Shown: positions 52,253 to 61,362, counted from the stretch's first letter. The stretch is 64,000 nucleotides of DNA from Scandinavium vulneris_A (GCA_046518185.1 JBKGRZ010000001.1:558001-622000); one strand, 5' to 3'. Made by a program: numbers and translations. The notes: generated by a model from the sequence alone, not told the origin.

Positions 52253-53305
52253 TTAAAAAGTGACGCCCATTTTGATGCTCAGTTCAGGCTGTTTATCGAC
52301 AAACTTCATGTAGCTTTCCGGGCTCTCGCTGAACGGCACCACCGGGTCAATCAGATCGTCGCAGTTCAGATAACCGTTCATCAGCAGTTGCCAGCAGGTT
52401 TCTTCGATACGCTTACGACTCCAGCGCGGATAGTCCGGGTTTGGTTCACTGCAGGCGCGGGAGAAGACGATTTTGGCATTGTTGAAATGGGCTTCCCGTC
52501 CGAGGTTGAAGCCCTCGGCAAACGGTTTGGCAAACGCAACGTATGAAATCGTGCCACCGTAAGCCAGGCCGCGCAGCGCGGATTGCAGCGCGTCCGCATA
52601 GCCGCTGGTTTCGATGATCACATCCGCGCCCTGCTTACCGGTCAGCTTTTTGATTTCCAACCCGACGTCGGTGCCGATAGGGTTCAGACACGCATCCGCC
52701 CCGTGGCGACGGGCTATCTCGCAGCGATGACTAATCGGATCGACGCCAATCACGACAGATGCCCCCGCTTTCTTCGCCAGCTGTACTGCAATCTGACCAA
52801 TCGCACCCAGGCCAATCACCACCACAAAATCACCGACGCGAACGTTGGCATCGCGTACACCGCTCATCGCGAACTGCGCCGGGTCATAGCAGACGGCGTT
52901 TTTCCACGACGCGCCCTCAGGCATTTTGCGCAGTTTGTAATTATCGACCGCGTTAACAATGACGGTTTCTGCCAGCGGGCCGTAACAGCAGACGCTGTCG
53001 CCTTCGCTGTAGCCCGTGACGTCTGCGCCGCACTGGATAATGTCGCCCACCACCATATTGCCGAGCTGGAATGTGCCAAACTCAATGCCACGCGGCGCGT
53101 TCGCATCACGGGCGGTAAACAGTTGCCACTCTGCGTCGAACTGTTCGTCAATAAATGGGCTGGCCGCGCGGAAATCGACCACTTCAGTGCCGTGCTTCGG
53201 CGCGCCGTAACGCACACGAATTTTCACTTCATTTGCCGCCACCGGCGCGTCCTGATATTCCACCAGAGCCGCGACACGCGGGGCTGTTGCCACTAATTTT
53301 TTCAT
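52253..53305 (-). CDS. ycjQ: D-guloside 3-dehydrogenase YcjQ
   Basis: 350 residues, the E. coli length. A zinc-type alcohol dehydrogenase (medium-chain) with the NAD-binding GLGAIGQIAVQLAKKAGA near residue 166 and GADVIIETSGY near 228. It reduces or oxidises C3 of gulosides in the YcjQRS set. Follows ycjP by 27 nt. Confidence 0.93.
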   Translation of the reverse strand: MKKLVATAPRVAALVEYQDAPVAANEVKIRVRYGAPKHGTEVVDFRAASPFIDEQFDAEWQLFTARDANAPRGIEFGTFQLGNMVVGDIIQCGADVTGYSEGDSVCCYGPLAETVIVNAVDNYKLRKMPEGASWKNAVCYDPAQFAMSGVRDANVRVGDFVVVIGLGAIGQIAVQLAKKAGASVVIGVDPISHRCEIARRHGADACLNPIGTDVGLEIKKLTGKQGADVIIETSGYADALQSALRGLAYGGTISYVAFAKPFAEGFNLGREAHFNNAKIVFSRACSEPNPDYPRWSRKRIEETCWQLLMNGYLNCDDLIDPVVPFSESPESYMKFVDKQPELSIKMGVTF

Positions 53306-53332
53306 TACAGATTCCTTGTCAAACTGAAAGCC

Positions 53333-54178
53333 TCAGCCCTTAACGCCGCCGGCTGTCAAACCACTTTTAATAAAGCGCTCGGAAAGCGCGTACATGATGA
53401 TGACGGGCAGCGCGGTCACCAGCGATGCGGCCATCATGCGTCCCCAGATATAATCCGGCGTACTGAACAGCGTGTTCAGGCCTACCGGCAAGGTGAAGTT
53501 TTCTGCGCTGGAGAGGAAAATCGACGCAAACAGATAGTCGTTCCACGCCACCATAAAGCAGTACACAAACACCGAAATCAGACCCGACATTGCCAACGGC
53601 ACCGTGATACGGAAGATGATCTGCAGCCGGTTCAGACCGTCCATCATTGCCGCCTCCTCGATTTCATCCGGGATGGTGTCGAAGTAGCTTTTCAGCATGA
53701 AAATGGCGGTCGGCAGCGTTTGCGTCACCATGGTGACAATCAGCGCCAGCTCGGTGTCGTATATCCCCAACGCGGTGATGATTTTGAACAGCGGCACCAC
53801 CAGCAATATCCCGGAGAACATGTAGACGGTATAAAAGCTGGCGTTGATGGTTTCCCGGCCACGAAAGCGCAGTTTCGACAGCGCCCATGCCCCAAGCGTC
53901 CCGAGGAACAGCGAGATAGCCGATGAGACCATCGACACCACCAGACTGTTACGGAAATAGCTGACGAACGGGAAAATCAGCGGATTAAAAATGTCGATGT
54001 AGTGCTCGAAGGTCCACTGCTGCGGCATCAGCGTCGGATGCAGCGAGATGGCCTCTTTCGCGCTTTTGAACGAGGTCATCAACATCACGAAGAACGGAAA
54101 CAGCGTGAAGCCGAGGAACAGTGCCAGCCCGACGTAAAACAGCACGCTATTCCAGCGACGTTGTTTATTTGTTGCCAT
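53333..54178 (-). CDS. ycjP: Sugar ABC transporter permease YcjP
   Basis: 281 residues (E. coli 280). A MalG-type permease with six TM helices starting at VLFYVGLALFLGFTLFPFFV and the EAA loop (EEAAMMDGLNRLQIIFRITVP, near 193), which contacts the ATPase YcjV. Its start overlaps the end of ycjO by 14 nt. Confidence 0.94.
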   Translation of the reverse strand: MATNKQRRWNSVLFYVGLALFLGFTLFPFFVMLMTSFKSAKEAISLHPTLMPQQWTFEHYIDIFNPLIFPFVSYFRNSLVVSMVSSAISLFLGTLGAWALSKLRFRGRETINASFYTVYMFSGILLVVPLFKIITALGIYDTELALIVTMVTQTLPTAIFMLKSYFDTIPDEIEEAAMMDGLNRLQIIFRITVPLAMSGLISVFVYCFMVAWNDYLFASIFLSSAENFTLPVGLNTLFSTPDYIWGRMMAASLVTALPVIIMYALSERFIKSGLTAGGVKG

Positions 54179-55049
54179 TTAAATTCACCCGTTTTCTGGT
54201 CAGCAAAATCACTGCGAAAATGATCACAAACAGCACCACGGAAATCGCCGCAGCCTTGCCCAAATCGTTGAAGGCAAACGCTGTTTTATACAAATAGACA
54301 CCAAGAATATTGACCTTAGTGGTCAGCAGATAGACGTCGGCGAACATGTAGAACATCCAGATGGTGCGCAGCGTCACCACCGTTGCCAGCACTGGCATGA
54401 TCGCCGGGAGCGTTACGATACGAAAACGCTGCCAGGCATTCGCGCCGTCCATCTCTGCGGCCTCATACAGTGACTTATCAACGGTCTGCAAAATGGCGAG
54501 AAACGAGATAAAGGCGTATGGGAAATAGCGCCAAATAGCGAACAACACCACCAGAACGAAGCTACTGCTCGGATTGTCGAACCAGAGTGGCGCCTGTTTA
54601 TACAGCCCGAGCAGGTCGACCCCGAGATAGTTCACAATCCCGTAGCCGTTGTTGAACATGTATTTCCACGCGAACACCAGCGAGATCGACGGCGTAACGT
54701 AGGACAACAACACCAGCGAACGCGCCGTTTTACGCAGGCGAAACTCGCGATTAAAAAATATGGCGACGCCCAGCCCTAACCCGGTGCTGCCCAGCACCAC
54801 CAGCGCGGTGTACCAGAAGGTCATCCACAGTGAGTGCCAGAATTCCGGGTCGCTCAGAATACGCGTGTAGTTATCCAGCCCAACAAACGTCGACTCGATG
54901 CGCGGGTTCAACGGCAGGCGCAGAAAACTGATTTCAATATTGGAAATCATCGGCCAGGCGACCAACCCGGCCAGCAGCAATAAGCTGGGACCGAGTAACA
55001 GCATGGCGAACGGCAGGTCGGAACGGCCCGACATCAACTTCTTAATCAT
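54165..55049 (-). CDS. ycjO: Sugar ABC transporter permease YcjO
   Basis: 294 residues from ATG 55049 (E. coli 293). A MalF-type permease with six TM helices (first at AMLLLGPSLLLLAGLVAW) and the EAA loop EAAEMDGANAWQRFRIVTLP near 210. ATG 55070, which overlaps the ycjN stop as ATGA, would add seven residues and is a real alternative because such overlaps couple translation. Inner membrane, paired with YcjP. Confidence 0.93.
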   Translation of the reverse strand: MIKKLMSGRSDLPFAMLLLGPSLLLLAGLVAWPMISNIEISFLRLPLNPRIESTFVGLDNYTRILSDPEFWHSLWMTFWYTALVVLGSTGLGLGVAIFFNREFRLRKTARSLVLLSYVTPSISLVFAWKYMFNNGYGIVNYLGVDLLGLYKQAPLWFDNPSSSFVLVVLFAIWRYFPYAFISFLAILQTVDKSLYEAAEMDGANAWQRFRIVTLPAIMPVLATVVTLRTIWMFYMFADVYLLTTKVNILGVYLYKTAFAFNDLGKAAAISVVLFVIIFAVILLTRKRVNLNGNK

Positions 55050-55066
55050 CCGATTTCCCGCCTGTA

Positions 55067-56356
55067 TCATGGCTGTTGAAGCAGCGCGTCGAGTCGTTTC
55101 TGACCGTCAGCCAACAGCGGTTCAATCGGTTTATTCCCTACCGTTGCTGCATTCACCATCGCGCTGATAGTGCCTGAACCGGTGACATCGCCCATGCGGG
55201 TAAAGTTTTTATCGCCAACGGCGCCGAATACCTTCACGTTCGGGTATTGAGCGATCAGCTCATACGGCAACTGACCGAAAGCTTTGATCACCGCGTTGTC
55301 TTTCCAGGTGGCGGTTTCAACCACACCTTTGGTCATCGGCAATGCCGCACCCGGCGACATCATCACCCAGTCGGCGGAGTTTTGGGGTTTCTCCATCCAG
55401 GCGACAAATTTCTCTGCGGCTTCCGTCTGCGCTTTCTCCTGCCCGGAGGTAATGGTCAGCGACGTCACCATGCCGTACACCGCTGGCGTGGCCTGCGTCG
55501 GCACCATAAAGCCCAGATTCTCGGGTTTGCCCTCTTTGTACACCGCCGGAAGAATATAGGTGGAGTACATCGCCATCGGCGCAGAGCCGTTCATGAAGGC
55601 GTCTTTGATTTCCATTACGTCATTGGAGCCGGGCATGGTGGTAGTGGCTAAATCACGATAAAACGCCAGCGTGTCACGCATTTCTGGCGTATCCAACGAG
55701 ATGCGCCCCTCGCTGTTAAAGACGTTGGCGTTATTCGATAACGCAAACTGCGAGAATGCCTGTTCGGTCATTACGCTTTCAGCGGTAGGCAACGCGATGC
55801 CATACTTTTTCATCGCCGGATTGCTCAACGCCTTGCTGGCGGCTAACAATTCCTGCCAGTTTTTTGGCTCAGCAATCCCCGCCGCCGCCAGCACATCTTT
55901 GTGATACCAGACGCCCGAAAGCCACGCGCTGATTGGCGCGCCGGTCCACGCTTTGCCATCTTCGGTGCGCACAATACGCAATACGCCATCGTAGAAATTA
56001 TCTTCCCCGGAATCGGCAATCGATTTGGCAATGGCGTTACGGTCAAGCAGTTGCTCTTTATCCAGCACTTTGGCGTAGTCGTGACTGACTTCCATTACCG
56101 CAGGTAACGCCCCGGTCCGCGCCAGGGTGATGACTTTGGTGTTAAATGCGTCCTCCTCAACCGGCACCGGTTTCACCACTATGCCCGGGTTCTCTTTTTC
56201 AAAGCGAGCAATCAGTTGGGTAATCACCGCCTGACGTTCTTGCTCGACCGACGAATGCATAAATTCGATCGTCACGGTTTTATTATCATCCCGACAGCCT
56301 GAAATTAAGGCGCAGGAAACCAGTGCCGAGACCAGCACAGTTTTTGCCATTTTCAT
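55067..56356 (-). CDS. ycjN: Sugar ABC transporter solute-binding lipoprotein YcjN
   Basis: 429 residues (E. coli 430). A family 1 extracellular solute-binding protein (MalE/UgpB type) with a lipobox LISGC (cysteine 21), so it is anchored to the inner membrane on the periplasmic side. The domain starts VTIEFMHSSVEQERQAVI and has ALPAVMEVSHDYAK as a typical binding-protein segment. Follows ycjM by 12 nt. Confidence 0.94.
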   Translation of the reverse strand: MKMAKTVLVSALVSCALISGCRDDNKTVTIEFMHSSVEQERQAVITQLIARFEKENPGIVVKPVPVEEDAFNTKVITLARTGALPAVMEVSHDYAKVLDKEQLLDRNAIAKSIADSGEDNFYDGVLRIVRTEDGKAWTGAPISAWLSGVWYHKDVLAAAGIAEPKNWQELLAASKALSNPAMKKYGIALPTAESVMTEQAFSQFALSNNANVFNSEGRISLDTPEMRDTLAFYRDLATTTMPGSNDVMEIKDAFMNGSAPMAMYSTYILPAVYKEGKPENLGFMVPTQATPAVYGMVTSLTITSGQEKAQTEAAEKFVAWMEKPQNSADWVMMSPGAALPMTKGVVETATWKDNAVIKAFGQLPYELIAQYPNVKVFGAVGDKNFTRMGDVTGSGTISAMVNAATVGNKPIEPLLADGQKRLDALLQQP

Positions 56357-56368
56357 TTATTCTTCCTT

Positions 56369-58054
56369 TTATTTAGAATCTATCCACATAACCTGCCATG
56401 GTGCGAGATTCAATTCGCTATCAGTTATATCGCAACCGCTTATTACTTCCCGGGCAGGACAATATTCATGATGAATACGCTGAGGCCGTTCGCTGAAATT
56501 AAATAAACAGGTTATTCGCTGGTTATTTTCCGCGGTACGGATAATTTGCAATACGCTATCATTGAGCGCGGTAAATTCGGCTTTCGCATTCGGATGAAAA
56601 GCGTGATGCTCTCGACGCAAGGCAATCAGGTGTGCCAGACGACGATAGACGCGCTGACGCAGACTGCCTGTTTGCGACAACGCCGTTTCGATTTCATCCG
56701 GGGTGTATTTCTGGCGATTAATTGCCCGGTTGTAGCCAGCCTTTTCAACGCCCTCATAATCATTACGCGAGCCAAGAATGCTTTGGATGTATATCGCCGG
56801 TACGCCAGGAAAACTGAGCAACACCGCATGCGCCAGCACAAAACGGGCGAGCCTGTCGTCATTACTGCTGGCTTTCGGGCTGAGCGCATCCATGTAGGTG
56901 ACGTTGATTTCGTACGGGCTGCGGCTGCCGTCCGGGTTATTTTTCCAGTTAACCAACGCGCCCTGCTGCTGCAGTTTTTCAACCAGTTGCAGGATGTCCT
57001 CTTCGGGCAGAATGCCACGCAGCGGGTTAAGGCCAACGCCGTCATGCGAGGCAAGGAAGTTAAACCAGGTCGTATCCGTCGACGGCAGCGCCAGACTCTG
57101 CGCCCAGCGGCACAGCGTTTCCACATTCGCACTGTGCATCGCATGCAGTACCAGCGGCGGGAGTGAGAACTGGTACACCATCTGCGCTTCGTCGTGACCG
57201 TCGCCAAAATAGGCAATATTGTCTTTATGCGGGACGTTGGTTTCGGTGATGATCACCGTGCCCGGGGCAACCTCTTCAGCAATGGCGCGGAACAGCTTAA
57301 TCAAATCGTGAGTCTGTGGCAGATGTATGCACGAGGTCCCCGGCACTTTCCACATAAAGCCAACGGCATCCAGACGCACGTAATCCGCGCCCTGCTCCAG
57401 GTAATGCAGCAGTACGTTGACCATCGCTATCAATACTTCTGGCTCGGCAAAGTTGAGGTCGATTTGATCTTCGCTGAAGGTGGTCCACAAATGGCGCACC
57501 GAGTCGTCACTTAAGGTGAACGGCGTCAGCAAGGGCAAAGCACGTGGACGGGTCACCGCAGAAAGGTCGGTGTCAGGATCAACGGCGATAAAGAAGTTTT
57601 CGAACCCCGGTTCCTGGCGCAGATAGCGGGCAAACCACTCGCTTTTCGCCGACATATGATTGCAGACAAAATCAAACATCAGCTTTGAGGAGCGCTTCAG
57701 GTCAGCAACGTCATGCCAGTCGCCCGACTCCGGTGCTACCTGGTGATAATCCACCACCGAGAAGCCGTCGTCAGAAGACCAGGGATAAAAGGGCAGAAGA
57801 TGAACGTGGGAGAAACTCTCTTTTAGCCAGCGATTATAAAAACGCGTAAATACCGGCAGGCTTTTCTCACCCTCGAGACGAAATTGATCGGCATAGGTAA
57901 TTAATACCACATCCTGCTGATCCCAGTTCATTTTACGCCGCTCACTAATACGTGACCTGGCTTTTTCAATATCGGAAAAAAGCCGGGTTAACTGGTGCGT
58001 TAAAAATGACTCGCCATAAACATTGTCAATCAGATTTTTTATTTTCGGGTTCAC
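56369..58054 (-). CDS. ycjM: Glucosylglycerate phosphorylase YcjM (GH13_18)
   Basis: 561 residues from GTG 58054 (E. coli 559). A sucrose-phosphorylase-like GH13 enzyme: FDFVCNHMS near 112, VRLDAVGFMWK near 217 with the nucleophile aspartate, ITETNVP near 258 with the acid/base glutamate, and NFLASHDGVGLNPLRG near 330. It phosphorolyses glucosylglycerate. First gene of the ten-gene operon that ends with ompG. The upstream ATG 58117 would place the start inside the promoter, so I prefer the GTG. Confidence 0.9.
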   Translation of the reverse strand: MNPKIKNLIDNVYGESFLTHQLTRLFSDIEKARSRISERRKMNWDQQDVVLITYADQFRLEGEKSLPVFTRFYNRWLKESFSHVHLLPFYPWSSDDGFSVVDYHQVAPESGDWHDVADLKRSSKLMFDFVCNHMSAKSEWFARYLRQEPGFENFFIAVDPDTDLSAVTRPRALPLLTPFTLSDDSVRHLWTTFSEDQIDLNFAEPEVLIAMVNVLLHYLEQGADYVRLDAVGFMWKVPGTSCIHLPQTHDLIKLFRAIAEEVAPGTVIITETNVPHKDNIAYFGDGHDEAQMVYQFSLPPLVLHAMHSANVETLCRWAQSLALPSTDTTWFNFLASHDGVGLNPLRGILPEEDILQLVEKLQQQGALVNWKNNPDGSRSPYEINVTYMDALSPKASSNDDRLARFVLAHAVLLSFPGVPAIYIQSILGSRNDYEGVEKAGYNRAINRQKYTPDEIETALSQTGSLRQRVYRRLAHLIALRREHHAFHPNAKAEFTALNDSVLQIIRTAENNQRITCLFNFSERPQRIHHEYCPAREVISGCDITDSELNLAPWQVMWIDSK

Positions 58055-58066
58055 GTTAATTTTCCA

Positions 58067-58117
58067 TGGTAGCGGTCCCACGAATTGGAATCTACTCTCC
58101 GCAAAATGCGATGTCAA
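58067..58117 (-). promoter_or_regulatory. Promoter and operator of the ycjM operon
   Basis: On the minus strand TTGACA (58117-58112), exactly 17 nt, then TAGATT (58094-58089): a good sigma-70 promoter with start near 58082. The operator word (TGGTAGCGGTCCCA on the plus strand, 58067-58080) covers the start site, where a LacI-family repressor such as YcjW would block polymerase. The same 14-mer occurs at 48127. Confidence 0.75.
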
Positions 58118-58258
58118 CGCGACGGACAGGGGAAAAAACGCAAAATGAGGATCTGCGGCGGCTCTAATTCATTAAATGTGAGCTGCCGCAAATAAATGGA
58201 GGTGTAGGATGCAAAGAACGCAGGAGCGTGCAGTCAGGGGGAGCGCCCTCCCCGCCGT

Positions 58259-58480
58259 TCAGGAGAAATACTTGCGTGACATCCGGCTGGCCAGGCGGGC
58301 CAGGACCGGTTCGAGCGCGACCGCCAACAGCATTTTCAGTGGGCGACGGGCGACGGATTTGATAGCCCAACCGGCAACGCCCGCCGGGCCGTAACGCAGT
58401 GCGGTCAGCAATACCAGCTTACCGGCGATTTTCAGGCCGGGTTTCACTTTCTGCCCGGTGCGTTGCCATTTTGAGTTCAT
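58259..58480 (-). CDS. pspD: Phage shock protein D
   Basis: 73 residues from ATG 58480, the E. coli length. A small basic peripheral membrane protein with LVLLTALRYGPAGVAGWAIKS as its conserved core. Last gene of pspABCD. A GC stem (GGGGAG, CGCC, CTCCCC at 58238-58253) follows and may end the transcript. In E. coli pspE would come next; no pspE-like frame is present in the 200 bp before ycjM. Confidence 0.93.
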   Translation of the reverse strand: MNSKWQRTGQKVKPGLKIAGKLVLLTALRYGPAGVAGWAIKSVARRPLKMLLAVALEPVLARLASRMSRKYFS

Positions 58481-58496
58481 CAAATGCCTCTCAGAG

Positions 58497-58856
58497 TTAC
58501 AGTTGGCGGAAACGGCTGCGCAGAGAAAAGGTGTCGGAGGTGACATAACGTTCCATCTCCCGCAGACGCTTCTCACCGGCGGCCAGTTCGGCGTCGACCG
58601 CGTTCAGCAGCTCGCCGCTGGACGGCATTTTTTCGCCGTACATTTCGTTATCTGGGATCGGGTCAAGGGCGAAGGTCAAAATGATGTACGCCACCACCAC
58701 GAAGAAAAACAGGCCAAAAATCATTGCCAGCACGGTAATCAGACGCACCAGTTTCACCGGAACGTCGAGCCAGTGCGCAATACCGGCGCATACGCCCTTG
58801 ACCATACCCTGCTGCGGAATACGCCACAGCTTCTTACTAAAATCCAATGCTGCCAT
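58497..58856 (-). CDS. pspC: Phage shock protein C
   Basis: 119 residues, the E. coli length. A PspC domain with KKLWRIPQQGMVKGVCAGIAHWL, one long TM helix (LITVLAMIFGLFFFVVVAYIIL, about 41-62) and a cytoplasmic or periplasmic coiled C-terminus. With PspB it senses inner-membrane stress such as secretin mislocalisation and draws PspA away from PspF. Its ATG overlaps the pspB stop by one base. Confidence 0.95.
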   Translation of the reverse strand: MAALDFSKKLWRIPQQGMVKGVCAGIAHWLDVPVKLVRLITVLAMIFGLFFFVVVAYIILTFALDPIPDNEMYGEKMPSSGELLNAVDAELAAGEKRLREMERYVTSDTFSLRSRFRQL

Positions 58857-59077
58857 TATCGTTCTCTCCAGTTCGGATGTTCCGCGTCGAGAATATCTTC
58901 CAGCGCCTGAAGGCGTTCACGCATCCGTTTCGCCTCGTCCGTCAGTTGCGCAAGCCGCTGCTGCTCGCTCGACGACAGCTCTGCGCCGGAGCGGTTACTG
59001 TAGTGCAGCCACAACCAGACCGGCAGGACAAACAACACAAACAGCGTCAGCGGGATGGCAAGAAAAAGCGCGCTCAT
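58856..59077 (-). CDS. pspB: Phage shock protein B
   Basis: 73 residues (E. coli 74): an N-terminal TM helix (LFLAIPLTLFVLFVLPVWLWLHY) then a charged leucine-rich helix (LAQLTDEAKRMRERLQALEDIL). Partner of PspC in signalling to the PspA-PspF complex. Confidence 0.95.
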   Translation of the reverse strand: MSALFLAIPLTLFVLFVLPVWLWLHYSNRSGAELSSSEQQRLAQLTDEAKRMRERLQALEDILDAEHPNWRER

Positions 59078-59131
59078 AGGGTCTCCTTACAGATGATGAG
59101 CGGCGGTGCCTACAGCACCGCCTGAACGTTA

Positions 59132-59800
59132 TTATTGATTATCCTGTTTCATTTTGGCGCGCAGTTCAGCGATTTGCGCGCTGATATCGTCATCCGCTTT
59201 CAGTTCAGCAAACTGCTGATCCAGCGATTTCTGTTTACCGAAACCGTGGCTCTCCGCCTCGGCCTCCATCTGATCGATACGGCGCTCAAAAGATTCAAAA
59301 CGCGCCATCGCTTCATCAATTTTACCGCTGTCGAGTTGGCGACGCACATCACGGGATGAGTTCGCCGCCTGATGACGCAGGGTCAACGCCTGCTGACGAG
59401 CGCGGGTTTCGCTGAGTTTATTTTCCAGCTCGCCGATCTCTTTTTTCATCCGGGTCAGGGTTTCATCGACCAGGGTCACTTCGTGTTCCAGCGTACCGAC
59501 CATCTCAGTCAGCTTCTGTTTTTCAATCAGCGCGGCACGCGCCAGATCTTCTTTCTCTTTACGCAGCGCCAGCTCGGCTTTGTCCTGCCATTCGGTCTGT
59601 TGCGCGTTAGCCTGTTCAATGCGACGGGTCAGCTGTTTCTTTTCTGCCAACGCACGAGCGGAGGTAGAACGCACTTCCACCAGAGTGTCTTCCATTTCCT
59701 GAATCATCAGGCGGACCAGTTTTTGCGGATCTTCAGCCTTCTCCAGCAGTGTGTTGATGTTGGCGTTCACGATATCGGCAAAACGAGAAAAAATACCCAT
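59132..59800 (-). CDS. pspA: Phage shock protein A
   Basis: 222 residues, the E. coli length. A PspA/IM30 (ESCRT-III-like) protein made of long coiled-coil helices; the N-terminal amphipathic helix GIFSRFADIVNANINTLLEK binds membranes. It inhibits PspF when idle and, when released, forms oligomers that limit proton leakage. First gene of the operon, driven by a sigma-54 promoter at 59859-59874. Confidence 0.97.
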   Translation of the reverse strand: MGIFSRFADIVNANINTLLEKAEDPQKLVRLMIQEMEDTLVEVRSTSARALAEKKQLTRRIEQANAQQTEWQDKAELALRKEKEDLARAALIEKQKLTEMVGTLEHEVTLVDETLTRMKKEIGELENKLSETRARQQALTLRHQAANSSRDVRRQLDSGKIDEAMARFESFERRIDQMEAEAESHGFGKQKSLDQQFAELKADDDISAQIAELRAKMKQDNQ

Positions 59801-59858
59801 AATTCAAATCCTCATACGGTCAGTTCTGTTGTCGGGCATTGCCCTGCTGATGAGATAA

Positions 59859-59874
59859 TACAAATGGCGTGCCA
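59859..59874 (-). promoter_or_regulatory. Sigma-54 promoter of pspA
   Basis: On the minus strand TGGCACGCCATTTGTA: the -24 TGGCACG and -12 TTG..A elements at the correct 16-bp layout, about 60 bp before the pspA start. It matches the known pspA promoter. Confidence 0.92.
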
Positions 59875-59939
59875 ATTTTTTATCTTGTTGATTTTACTCA
59901 TACTGGTTGAATTGCGTCCGCCTGACAGCTACAGTGAGA

Positions 59940-59968
59940 TGGCGAATTACACCAACTAGTGGCGAATT
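59940..59968. promoter_or_regulatory. Paired PspF upstream activating sites
   Basis: TGGCGAATT occurs at 59940-59948 and 59960-59968, exactly 20 bp apart. In E. coli PspF hexamers bind two such sites about 80-125 bp upstream of pspA; here they lie about 90-115 bp from the predicted pspA start site and also within 35 bp of the pspF start codon, which fits PspF autorepression. Confidence 0.75.
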
Positions 59969-59973
59969 TCATC

Positions 59974-60942
59974 ATGGCGGAATACAAGGACAATTTGCTC
60001 GGGGAAGCCAACAGCTTCATCGAGGTACTGGAACAGGTTTCACGACTCGCACCGCTCGATAAACCGGTGCTGGTGATCGGCGAACGCGGCACCGGCAAAG
60101 AGCTTATCGCCAACCGCCTGCACTTTCTCTCCTCGCGCTGGCAAGGGCCGTTTATTTCACTGAACTGTGCGGCGCTGAATGAAAACCTGCTCGATTCCGA
60201 ACTGTTCGGTCACGAAGCGGGCGCATTTACCGGGGCGCAAAAGCGCCATCCGGGACGCTTCGAACGCGCAGATGGGGGGACGTTGTTTCTCGACGAGCTG
60301 GCCACCGCGCCAATGCTGGTACAGGAAAAACTGCTGCGGGTGATTGAATATGGCGAGCTGGAACGCGTCGGCGGCAGCCAGCCGTTGCAGGTCAACGTGC
60401 GTCTGGTGTGCGCCACTAATGCCGATTTACCGCAAATGGTCAGCGACGGTACTTTCCGCGCCGATCTTCTCGACCGTCTGGCGTTTGACGTGGTGCAGCT
60501 TCCGCCGCTGCGTGAACGCCAGAGTGACATCATGTTGATGGCGGAACACTTCGCCATTCAGATGTGCCGCGAACTGAATCTGCCACTGTTCCCGGGCTTC
60601 ACTGATAATGCCCGCCACACCCTGCTCGGCTACGGCTGGCCAGGTAATATTCGTGAACTGAAAAACGTGGTGGAACGCTCGGTGTATCGGCATGCCAGTA
60701 TCGACGAGCCACTGGATACGATCATCCTCGACCCGTTCCAGCGCCCGGTCCCGGTGCAAGAATTAGCAGAAAAAAGTCCCCTCTCCCTGCCGCTGGACTT
60801 ACGTGAGTTCCAGCAACAGCAAGAAAAAGACCTGCTACAACAGGCGCTGCAGCAGGCCAGATTTAATCAGAAAAAAGCGGCTGAACTATTAGGTTTAACT
60901 TATCACCAACTGCGAGCTTTGTTGAAAAAGCATCAGCTCTGA
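59974..60942 (+). CDS. pspF: Sigma-54 activator PspF
   Basis: 322 residues from ATG 59974 (E. coli 325). A bacterial enhancer-binding protein without a regulatory domain: Walker A GERGTGKE near residue 32, the sigma-54-contacting GAFTGA loop near 83, Walker B LFLDELAT near 104, and a C-terminal Fis-like HTH (NQKKAAELLGLTYHQLRALL near 297). It is held inactive by PspA. The last 91 bp of the gene are repeated, in decayed form, downstream, so this gene end has been rebuilt at least once. Confidence 0.95.
   Translation: MAEYKDNLLGEANSFIEVLEQVSRLAPLDKPVLVIGERGTGKELIANRLHFLSSRWQGPFISLNCAALNENLLDSELFGHEAGAFTGAQKRHPGRFERADGGTLFLDELATAPMLVQEKLLRVIEYGELERVGGSQPLQVNVRLVCATNADLPQMVSDGTFRADLLDRLAFDVVQLPPLRERQSDIMLMAEHFAIQMCRELNLPLFPGFTDNARHTLLGYGWPGNIRELKNVVERSVYRHASIDEPLDTIILDPFQRPVPVQELAEKSPLSLPLDLREFQQQQEKDLLQQALQQARFNQKKAAELLGLTYHQLRALLKKHQL
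60852..60942 (+). repeat. pspF 3'-end repeat, copy 1 (in the functional gene)
   Basis: The last 91 bp of pspF, GCAGGCCAGA to the TGA stop. A second version lies at 61788-61877 and a short third one at 62470-62503. It encodes the helix-turn-helix end of PspF. Confidence 0.8.
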
Positions 60943-60956
60943 CGCTTATTTCTATC

Positions 60957-61298
60957 GTGATTTCATTATTGCCTCTGGTTAAACAGGGGCATTACCCCAG
61001 CCAGTTGGGTTATGAACAATATAATGGTGACTTTGCATATAGCGTGGTGGATTTTTCAATTACAGCATATTCAGCTTATAAAGGACTTATTATAAAGGAA
61101 AGCCCTCTACGCATAGCAAGCAGAGGGCTGTTCGAAAAACCTGGAACCGGAAAATTATTTCACTACATCAGGCAAGATAGCATTACCAAATGGGAGCATA
61201 AGAATACTATTATGAAGATATTTCAGGCTGGGTCATCCATTAAAAAATTCAAAGCTACATTTTATGATGACGGTTATAAATTCGATGAAAGCGAATAG
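60957..61298 (+). CDS. DUF4225-like C-terminal fragment
   Basis: 113 codons starting at a GTG only 14 nt after the pspF stop, without a clear ribosome site. The segment NGDFAYSVVDFSITAYSAYKG and the later KLFHYIRQDSITKWE resemble, from memory, the C-terminal part of DUF4225 proteins; the hydrophobic N-terminal half of such proteins is absent. I read it as a 5'-truncated remnant that was brought in with the island. AT-rich and with codon use unlike pspF, it is likely acquired DNA. Confidence 0.5.
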   Translation: MISLLPLVKQGHYPSQLGYEQYNGDFAYSVVDFSITAYSAYKGLIIKESPLRIASRGLFEKPGTGKLFHYIRQDSITKWEHKNTIMKIFQAGSSIKKFKATFYDDGYKFDESE

Positions 61299-61362
61299 TC
61301 GAGATATAGAATAAAGATATCAATTAAGCAAGGTTGAGAAGTTTTTATCTGTTGTTTACAAG

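Noticed and set aside
58118..58258. Possible pspE between pspD and ycjM
   Set aside because: No rhodanese-like frame or CRxG-type active-site loop is present in this short stretch, so pspE is absent from this place.
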